A DNA stretch of 64,000 bases from Dryomyza anilis (Eukaryota; Arthropoda; Insecta; Diptera; Dryomyzidae), in contig OX638130.1 in NCBI GenBank assembly GCA_951804985.1, positions 130,461,593 through 130,525,592 of the forward strand. The letters run 5' to 3'. The position numbers and the translations under genes are program-made. Below the pieces are notes generated by a model. That model was not told the DNA's origin and did no database searches. It worked only from the letters and a program-made list of their open reading frames with translations. Positions 54,982 to 64,000 of the stretch are shown here, in pieces. Numbering within the stretch: the stretch's first letter is position 1; every line of letters starts with the position of its first letter.

Positions 54982-56824
54982 CAGCTATAATGTGCCAACT
55001 TTGACCCATCTACGACGCTCCGTTTAGAAGTTATGAAGGTTTTAAGAAAATTACAAAATTTAAAGATCGAAAACTTCATTTCTCTGGTCTCCGTGTATCG
55101 ATTAAATTAATTTAAAAGGCAAATTAAATTTGGAAAATCCAGCTATAAATGTGCCAACTTTGACCCATCTACGACGCTCCGTTTAGAAGTTATAAAGGTT
55201 TTAAAAAAAATTACAAAATTTAAAGATCGAAAACTTGATTTCTCTGGTCTCCGTGTATCGATTAAATTAATTTAAAAGGCAAATTAAATCTGGAAAATCC
55301 AGCTATAAATGTGCCAACTTCGACCCATCTACGACGCTCCGTTTAGCAGTTATGAAGGTTTAAAAAAAAAAAAAAAATTAATATAAAAGGCAAATTAAAT
55401 CTGGAAAATCCAGCTATAAATGTGCCAACTTTGACCCATCTACGACGCTCCGTTTAGAAGTTATGAAGGTTTTAAGAAAATTACAAAAATTTTCAAATCA
55501 CAATAAATTGTGCCGACTTTGACCCCTCTAGGAGGCTCCGTTTAGAAGTTATGAAGGTTTTAAGAAAATTACAAAAATGTTCAAATCACAATAAATTGTG
55601 CCGAACTTGACCCCTCTAGGAGGCTCCGTTTAGAAGTTATGAAGGTTTTAAAAAAATTACAAAATTTAAAGATCGAAAACTTGATTTCTCTGGTCTCCGT
55701 GTATCGATTAAATTAATATAAAATGCAAAATAAATCTGGAAAATCCAGCTATAAATGTGCCAACTTTGACCCATCTACGACGCTCCGTTTAGAAGTTATG
55801 AAGGTTTTAAGAAAATTACAAAATTTAAAGATCGAAAACACGATTTTTCTGGTCTCCGTGTATCGATTAATTAATTTAAAAGGCAAATTAAATTTGGAAA
55901 ATCCAGCTATAATGTGCCAACTTTGACCCATCTACGACGCTCCGTTTAGAAGTTATGAAGGTTTTAAGAAAATTACAAAATTTAAAGATCGAAAACTTCA
56001 TTTCTCTGGTCTCCGTGTATCGATTAAATTAATTTAAAAGGCAAATTAAATTTGGAAAATCCAGCTATAAATGTGCCAACTTTGACCCATCTACGACGCT
56101 CCGTTTAGAAGTTATAAAGGTTTTAAAAAAAATTACAAAATTTAAAGATCGAAAACTTGATTTCTCTGGTCTCCGTGTATCGATTAAATTAATTTAAAAG
56201 GCAAATTAAATCTGGAAAATCCAGCTATAAATGTGCCAACTTCGACCCATCTACGACGCTCCGTTTAGCAGTTATGAAGGTTTAAAAAAAAAAAAAAATT
56301 AATATAAAAGGCAAATTAAATCTGGAAAATCCAGCTATAAATGTGCCAACTTTGACCCATCTACGACGCTCCGTTTAGAAGTTATGAAGGTTTTAAGAAA
56401 ATTACAAAAATTTTCAAATCACAATAAATTGTGCCGACTTTGACCCCTCTAGGAGGCTCCGTTTAGAAGTTATGAAGGTTTTAAGAAAATTACAAAAATG
56501 TTCAAATCACAATAAATTGTGCCGAACTTGACCCCTCTAGGAGGCTCCGTTTAGAAGTTATGAAGGTTTTAAAAAAATTACAAAATTTAAAGATCGAAAA
56601 CTTGATTTCTCTGGTCTCCGTGTATCGATTAAATTAATATAAAATGCAAAATAAATCTGGAAAATCCAGCTATAAATGTGCCAACTTTGACCCATCTACG
56701 ACGCTCCGTTTAGAAGTTATGAAGGTTTTAAGAAAATTACAAAATTTAAAGATCGAAAACACGATTTTTCTGGTCTCCGTGTATCGATTAATTAATTTAA
56801 AAGGCAAATTAAATCTGGAAAATC
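54982..56824 (+). repeat. Higher-order repeat of about 921 bp, two adjacent copies
   Basis: Seven units in the order 157, 159, 160, 110, 88, 88, 159 bases (steps between CGTTTAG sites 55,786 to 56,707) recur with a period of 921-922 bases. Rare marks, such as CTATAATGTG lacking one A and GTTTAGCAG in place of GTTTAGAAG, repeat at the same offset, proving block duplication rather than single-unit similarity. Confidence 0.85.
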
Positions 56825-57239
56825 CAGCTATAAATGTGCCAACTTTGACCCATCTACGACGCTCCGTTTAGAAGTTATGAAGGTTTTAAGAAAATTACAA
56901 AATTTAAGGATCGAAAACTTGATTTTTCTGGTCTCCGTGTATCGATTAAATTAATTTAAAAGGCAAATTAAATCTGGAAAATCCAGCTATAAATGTGCCA
57001 ACTTTGACCCATCTACGACACTCCGTTTAGAAGTTATGAAGGTTTTAAGAAAATTACAAAAATTTTCAAATCACAATAAATTGTGCCGACTTTGACCCCT
57101 CTAGGTGGCTCCGTTTAGAAGTTATGAAGGTTTTAAAAAAAATACAATATTTAAAGATCGAAAACTTGATTTCTCTGGTCTCCGTGTATCGATTAAATTA
57201 ATTTAAAAGGCAAATTAAATCTGGAAAATCCAGCTATAA

Positions 57240-58190
57240 ATGTGCCAACTTTGACCCATATACGACGCTCCGTTTAGAAGTTATGATGGTTTTAAAAAAA
57301 TTACAAAATTTAAAGATCGAAAACTTGATTTCTCTGGTCTCCGTGTATCAATTAAATTAATTTAAAATGCAAAATAGATCTGGAAAATCCAGCTATAAAT
57401 GTGCCAACTTTGACCCATCTACGACGCTCCGTTTAGAAGTTATGAAGGATTTAAAAAAATTACAAAATTTAAAGATCGAAAACTTGATTTCTCTGGTCTC
57501 CGTGTATCGATTAAATTAATTTAAAAGGCAAATTAAATCTGGAAAATCCAGCTATAAATGTGCCAACTTTGACCCATCTAAGACGCTCCGTTTAGAAGTT
57601 ATGAAGGTTTTAAAAAATTACAAAATTTAAAGATCGAAAACTTCATTTCTCTGATCTCCGTGTATCGATTAAATTAATTTAAAAGGCAAATTAAATCTGG
57701 AAAATCCAGCTATAAATGTGCCAACTTTGACCCATCTACGACGCTCCGTTTAGAAGTTATGATGGTTTTAAAAAAATTACAAAATTTAAAGATCGAAAAC
57801 TTGATTTCTCTGGTCTCCGTGTATCAATTAAATTAATTTAAAATGCAAAATAGATCTGGAAAATCCAGCTATAAATGTGCCAACTTTGGCCCATCTACGA
57901 CGCTCCGTTTAGAAGTTATGAAGGATTTAAAAAAATTACAAAATTTAAAGATCGATTTCTCTGGTCTCCGTGTATCGATTAAATTAATTTAAAAGGCAAA
58001 TTAAATCTGGAAAATCCAGCTATAAATGTGCCAACTTTGACCCATCTAAGACGCTCCGTTTAGAAGTTATGAAGGTTTTAAAAAATTACAAAATTTAAAG
58101 ATCGAAAACTTCATTTCTCTGATCTCCGTGTATCGATTAAATTCATTTAAAAGGCAAATTAAATTTGGAAAATCCAGCTATAAATGTGCC
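57240..58190 (+). repeat. Higher-order repeat of about 476 bp, two copies
   Basis: Marks such as GTTATGATGGTTTT, GTATCAATTAAATT and AAAATGCAAAATAGATCTGG, then GAAGGATTTAAAAAAATTAC, occur at about 57,280 and again 476 bases later. That is three 159-bp units less one base. Confidence 0.75.
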
Positions 58191-60460
58191 AACTTTGACG
58201 ACGCTCCGTTTAGAAGTTATAAAGGTTTTAAAAAAATTACAAAATTTAAAGATCGAAAACTTGATTTCTCTGGTCTCCGTGTATCGATTAAATTAATTTA
58301 AAAGGCAAATTATATCTGGAAAATCCAGCTATAAATGTGCCAACTTTGACCCATCTATGACGCTCCGTTTAGAAGTTATGAAGGTTTTAAGAAAATTACA
58401 AACATTTTCAAATCACAATAAATTGTGCCGACTTTGACCCCTCTAGGAGGCTCCGTTTAGAAGTTATGAAGATTTTAAAAAAATACAAAATTTAAATATC
58501 GAAAACTGGTCTCCGGGTATCGATTAAATTAATTTAAAAGGCAAATTAAGTCTGGAAAATCCAGCTATAAATGTGCCAACTTTGACCCATCTACGACGCT
58601 CCGTTTAGAAGTTATGAAGGTTTTAAGAAAATTACAAAATTTAAAGATCAAAAACTTCATTTCTCTGGTCTCCGTGTATCGATTAAATTAATTGAAAAGG
58701 CAAATTAAATTTGGAAAATCCAGCTATAAATGTGCCAACTTTGACCCATCTACGACGCTCCGTTTAGAAGTTATAAAGGATTTAAAAAAATTACAAAATT
58801 TAAAGATCGAAAACTTGATTTCTCTGGTCTCCGTGTATCGATTAAATTAATTTAAAAGGCAAATTATATCTGGAAAATCCAGCTATAAATGTGCCAACTT
58901 TGACCCATCTACGACGCTCCGTTATGAAGTTATGAAGGTTTTAAGAAAATTACAAAAATTTTCAAATCACAATAAATTGTGCCGACTTTGACCCCTCTAG
59001 GAGGCTCCGTTTAGAAGTTATGAAGGTTTTAAAAAAAAGTCAAAATTTAAAGATCGAAAACTTGATTTCTCTGGTCTCCGTGAATCGATTAAATTAATTT
59101 AAAAGGCAAATTAAATCTGGAAAATCCAGCTATAAATGTGCCAACTTTGACCCATCTACGACGCTCCGTTTAGAAGTTATGAAGGTTTTAAAAAAATTAC
59201 AAAATTTAAAGATCGAAAACTTCATTTCTCTGGTCTCCGTGTATCGATTAAATTAATTTAAAAGGCAAAATAAATCTGGAAAATCCAGCTATAAATGTGC
59301 CAACTTTGACCCATCTACGACGCTCCGTTTAGAAGTTATGAAGGTTTTAAAAAAAATACAATATTTAAAGATCGAAAACTTGATTTCTCTGGTCTCCGTG
59401 TATCGATTAAATTAATTTAAAAGGCAAATTAAATCTGAAAAATCCAGCTATAAATGTGCCAACTTTGACCCATCTACGACGCTCCGTTTAGAAGTTATGA
59501 AGGTTTTAAAAAAATTACAAAATTTAAAGATCGAAAACTTGATTTCTCTGGTCTCCGTGTATCGATTAAATTAATTTAAAAGGCAAATTAAATCTGGAAA
59601 ATCCAGCTATAAATGTGCCAACTTTGACCCATCTACGACACTCCGTTTAGAAGTTATGAAGGTTTTGAAAAAATTACAAAATTTGAAGATCGAAAACTTG
59701 ATTTCTCTGGTCTCCGTGTATCGATTAAATTAATTTAAAAGGCAAATTAAATCTGGAAAATCCAGCTATAAATGTGCCAACTTCGACCCATCTACGACGC
59801 TCCGTTTAGAAGTTATGAAGGTTTAAAAAAAAAAAAAAATTAATATAAAAGGCAAATTAAATCTGGAAAATCCAGCTATAAATGTGCCAACTTTGACCCA
59901 TCTACGACGCTCCGTTTAGAAGTTATGAAGGTTTTAAGAAAATTACAAAATTTAAAGATCGAAAACTTCATTTCTCTGGTCTCCGTGTATCGATTAAATT
60001 AATTTAAAAGGCAAATTAAATTTGGAAAATCCAGCTATAAATGTGCCAACTTTGACCCCTCTAGGAGGCTCCGTTTAGAAGTTATAAAGGTTTTAAAAAA
60101 AATTACAAAATTTAAAGATCGAAAACTTGATTTCTCTGGTCTCCGTGTATCGATTAAATTAATATAAAATGCAAAATAAATCTGGAAAATCCAGCTATAA
60201 ATGTGCCAACTCTGACCCATCTACGACGCTCCGTTTTTAAAAAATGTTCAAATCACAATAAATTGTGCCGAACTTGACCCCTCTAGGAGGCTCCGTTTAG
60301 AAGTTATGAAGGTTTTAAAAAAATGTTCAAATCACAATAAATTGTGCCGAACTTGACCCCTCTAGGAGGCTCCGTTTAGAAGTTATGAAGGTTTTAAAAA
60401 AATTACAAAATTTAAAGATCGAAAACTTGATTTCTCTGGTCTCCGTATATCGATTAAATT

Positions 60461-63400
60461 AATATAAAATGCAAAATAAATCTGGAAAATCCAGCTATAA
60501 ATGTGCCAACTTTGACCCATCTACGACGCTCCGTTTAGAAGTTATGAAGGTTTTAAGAAAATTACAAAATTTAAAGATCGAAAACACGATTTTTCTGGTC
60601 TCCGTGTATCGATTAAATTAATTTAAAAGGCAAATTAAATCTGGAAAATCCAGCTATAAATGTGCCAACTTTGACCCCTCTAGGAGGCTCCGTTTAGAAG
60701 TTATGAAGGTTTTAAGAAAATTACAAAAATGTTCAAATCACAATAAATTGTGCCGAACTTGACCCCTCTAGGAGGCTCCGTTTAGAAGTTATGAAGGTTT
60801 TAAGAAAATTACAAAATTTAAAGATCGAAAACACGATTTTTCTGGTCTCCGTGTATCGATTAAATTAATTTAAAAGGCAAATTAAATCTGGAAAATCCAG
60901 CTATAAATGTGCCAACTTTGACCCATCTAAGACGCTCCGTTTAGAAGTTATGAAGGTTTTAAGAAAATTACAAAAATGTTCAAATCACAATAAATTGTGC
61001 CGAACTTGACCCCTCTAGGAGGCTCCGTTTAGAAGTTATGAAGGTTTTAAAAAAATTACAAAATTTAAATATCGAAAACTTGATTTCTCTGGTCTCCGTG
61101 TATCGATTAAATTAATATAAAATGCAAAATAAATCTGGAAAATCCAGCTATAAATGTGCCAACTTTGACCCATCTACGACGCTCCGTTTAGAAGTTATGA
61201 AGGTTTTAAGAAAATTACAAAATTTAAAGATCGAAAACACGATTTTTCTGGTCTCCGTGTATCGATTAAATTAATTTAAAAGGCAAATTAAATCTGGAAA
61301 ATCCAGCTATAAATGTGCCAACTTTGACCCCTCTAGGAGGCTCCGTTTAGAAGTTATGAAGGTTTTAAGAAAATTACAAAAATGTTCAAATAACAATAAA
61401 TTGTGCCGAACTTGACCCCTCTAGGAGGCTCCGTTTAGAAGTTATGAAGGTTTTAAAAAAATTACAAAATTTAAAGATCGAAAACTTGATTTCTCTGGTC
61501 TCCGTGTATCGATTAAATTAATATAAAATGCAAAATAAATCTGGAAAATCCAGCTATAAATGTGCCAACTTTGACCCATCTACGACGCTCCGTTTAGAAG
61601 TTATGAAGGTTTTAAGAAAATTACAAAATTTAAAGATCGAAAACACGATTTTTCTGGTCTCCGTGTATCGATTAAATTAATTTAAAAGGCAAATTAAATC
61701 TGGAAAATCCAGCTATAAATGTGCCAACTTTGACCCATCTAAGACGCTCCGTTTAGAAGTTATGAAGGTTTTAAGAAAATTACAAAAATGTTCAAATCAC
61801 AATAAATTGTGCCGAACTTGACCCCTCTAGGAGGCTCCGTTTAGAAGTTATGAAGGTTTTAAAAAAATTACAAAATTTAAAGATCGAAAACTTGATTTCT
61901 CTGGTCTCCGTGTATCGATTAAATTAATATAAAATGCAAAATAAATCTGGAAAATCCAGCTATAAATGTGCCAACTTTGACCCATCTACGACGCTCCGTT
62001 TAGAAGTTATGAAGGTTTTAAGAAAATTACAAAATTTAAAGATCGAGAACACGATTTTTCTGGTCTCCGTGTATCGATTAAATTAATTTAAAAGGCAAAT
62101 TAAATCTGGAAAATCCAGCTATAAATGTGCCAACTTTGACCCATCTATGACGCTCCGTTTAGAAGTTATGAAGGTTTTAAGAAAATTACAAACATTTTCA
62201 AATCACAATAAATTGTGCCGACTTTGACCCCTCTAGGAGGCTCCGTTTAGAAGTTATGAAGATTTTAAAAAAATACAAAATTTAAAGATCGAAAACTTGA
62301 TTTCTCTGGTCTCCGGGTATCGATTAAATTAATTTAAAAGGCAAATTAAGTCTGGAAAATCCAGCTATAAATGTGCCAACTTTGACCCATCTTTGATTTC
62401 TCTGGTCTCCGTGTATCGATTAAATTAATATAAAATGCAAAATAAATCTGGAAAATCCAGCTATAAATGTGCCAACTTTGACCCATCTACGACGCTCCGT
62501 TTAGAAGTTATGAATGTTTTAAGAAAATTACAAAATTTAAAGATCGAAAACACGATTTTTCTGGTCTCCGTGTATCGATTAAATTAATTTAAAAGGCAAA
62601 TTTAATCTGGAAAATCCAGCTATAAATGTGCCAACTTTGACCCATCTACGACGCTCCGTTTAGAAGTTATGAAGGTTTTAAGAAAATTACAAACATTTTC
62701 AAATCACAATAAATTGTGCCGACTTTGACCCCTCTAGGAGGCTCCGTTTAGAAGTTATGAAGGTTTTAAGAAAATTACAAAAATGTTCAAATCACAATAA
62801 ATTGTGCCGAACTTGACCCCTCTAGGAGGCTCCGTTTAGAAGTTATGAAGGTTTTAAAAAAATTACAAAATTTAAAGATCGAAAACTTGATTTCTCTGGT
62901 CTCCGTGTATCGATTAAATTAATATAAAATGCAAAATAAATCTGGAAAATCCAGCTATAAATGTGCCAACTTTGACCCATCTACGACGCTCCGTTTAGAA
63001 GTTATGAAGGTTTTAAGAAAATTACAAAATTTAAAGATCGAAAACACGATTTTTCTGGTCTCCGTGTATCGATTAAATTAATTTAAAAGGCAAATTAAAT
63101 CTGGAAAATCCAGCTATAAATGTGCCAACTTTGACCCATCTAAGACGCTCCGTTTAGAAGTTATGAAGGTTTTAAGAAAATTACAAAAATGTTCAAATCA
63201 CAATAAATTGTGCCGAACTTGACCCCTCTAGGAGGCTCCGTTTAGAAGTTATGAAGGTTTTAAAAAAATTACAAAATTTAAAGATCGAAAACTTGATTTC
63301 TCTGGTCTCCGTGTATCGATTAAATTAATATAAAAAGCAAAATAAATCTGGAAAATCCAGCTGTAAATGTGCCAACTTTGACCCATCTACGACGCTCCGT

Positions 63401-63727
63401 TTAGAAGTTATGAAGGTTTTAAGAAAATTACAAAATTTAAAGATCGAAATCACGATTTTTCTGGTCTCCGTGTATCGATTAAATTAATTTAAAAGGCAAA
63501 TTAAATCTGGAAAATCCAGCTATAAATGTGCCAACTTTGACCCATCTATGACGCTCCGTTTAGAAGTTATGAAGGTTTTAAGAAAATTACAAACATTTTC
63601 AAATCACAATAAATTGTGCCGACTTTGACCCCTCTAGGAGGCTCCGTTTAGAAGTTATGAAGATTTTAAAAAAATACAAAATTTAAAGATCGAAAACATG
63701 ATTTCTCTGGTCTCCGGGTATCGATTA
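60461..63727 (+). repeat. Higher-order repeat of about 406 bp (159+159+88)
   Basis: The mark AATATAAAATGCAAAATAAA recurs at 60,461, 61,114, 61,520, 61,926, 62,427, 62,921 and, slightly changed, 63,327. The commonest step is 406 bases, the sum of two long and one short unit; 653 equals 406+159+88. Steps of 501 and 494 mark rearranged copies. GATCGAAAACACGATTTTTC accompanies it in each period. Confidence 0.85.
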
Positions 63728-64000
63728 AATTAATTTAAAAGGCAAATTAAGTCTGGAAAATCCAGCTATAAATGTGCCAACTTTGACCCATCTACGACGC
63801 TCCGTTTAGAAGTTATGAAGGTTTTAAGAAAATTACAAAATTTAAAGATCGAAAACTTCATTTCTCTGGTCTCCGTGTATCGATTAAATTAATTTAAAAG
63901 GCAAATTATATCTGGAAAATCCAGCTATAAATGTGCCAACTTTGACCCATCTACGACGCTCCGTTATGAAGTTATGAAGGTTTTAAGAAAATTACAAAAA

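Larger units (their letters stand above)
50205..64000 (+). repeat. Satellite array, 159/88/110-bp units, runs off window
   Basis: A continuous head-to-tail array of roughly one hundred units. The main unit is 159 bp (for example steps 53,161-53,320-53,479-53,638). Landmarks in order are GGTCTCCGTGTATCGATTAA, TTAATTTAAAAGGCAAATTA, TCTGGAAAATCCAGC, TATAAATGTGCCAACTTTGA, CCCATCTACGACGCTCCG, TTTAGAAGTTATGAAGGTTT and AAAGATCGAAAACTTGATTT. An 88-bp variant lacks 71 bases and reads CAAATCACAATAAATTGTGC and CCCCTCTAGGAGGCTCCG. A third unit of about 110 bp has an A-run in place of about 49 bases. The left end (50,205-50,420) is the most diverged. No protein is encoded; short frames are unit translations. 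The short inverted pair CTGGA-AAA-TCCAG is kept in nearly all full-length units. The family was not recognised. Confidence 0.95.

Noticed and set aside
50205..64000. Open frames of 60-76 codons inside the satellite
   Set aside because: They are the same unit translated repeatedly in chance frames, contain the tandem landmarks, and have no start, splice or family evidence.
50205..64000. CRISPR-like array
   Set aside because: Units are contiguous and homologous along their whole length with no unique spacers, and the sequence is eukaryotic.

Overview
The window looks like repeat-rich, AT-rich DNA from a higher dipteran fly (Schizophora, possibly a calyptrate; inferred from style, not proven). 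The signs are many DINE-1-like dispersed repeats with a GACA tract and a 'TACCCTTTCACT...AGGGTATAA' end, CAG/CAA- and CA/TG-rich single-copy islands typical of fly introns and intergenic DNA, dense short hairpin and MITE transposons, and a large AT-rich satellite. No host protein-coding gene is convincingly visible. Nearly all short open frames are chance translations of AT-rich, simple-sequence or satellite DNA.

Region 1-31.2 kb is a mosaic. Islands of more balanced composition (about 2.1-3.7, 5.64-6.72, 9.84-11.64, 14.1-15.42, 19.78-20.38, 23.7-24.25 and 25.87-26.96 kb) are separated by AT-rich DNA and insertions. The best-defined insertions are an 872-bp hAT-type element (16,481-17,352; 8-bp TSD GTGTAAAC), a 1,337-bp hAT-type foldback element (18,119-19,455; 8-bp TSD TGTATAAA), a 754-bp near-complete hairpin element (24,884-25,637; 11-bp flanking direct repeat), several TA-flanked mariner-type MITEs, a mariner transposase scrap, a tRNA-derived SINE on the minus strand, and an unclassified terminal-inverted-repeat element carrying six copies of a GCCCGTCACA-type motif.

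Region 31.2-47.9 kb carries two nearly identical full-length RTE-type non-LTR retrotransposons (31,221-34,545 and 44,582-47,902), both on the + strand. Each encodes an intact 1002-residue apurinic-type endonuclease plus reverse transcriptase, ends in (TAAG)n, and is flanked by its own target-site duplication. Only about seven differences were seen by eye over 3.3 kb, so both are very young. The stretch between them holds more islands, a 19-bp minisatellite and a long (TA)n run.

Region 48-50.2 kb has a PIF/Harbinger-like MITE and one last island. From about 50,205 to the window end lies at least 13.8 kb of one satellite built from three related units of about 159, 88 and 110 bp. These are combined into local higher-order repeats of about 406, 476 and 921 bp. 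The array runs off the right edge, so the window may sit at the margin of heterochromatin. The only intact protein genes are those of the two retrotransposons. The non-autonomous elements presumably depend on transposases encoded elsewhere.
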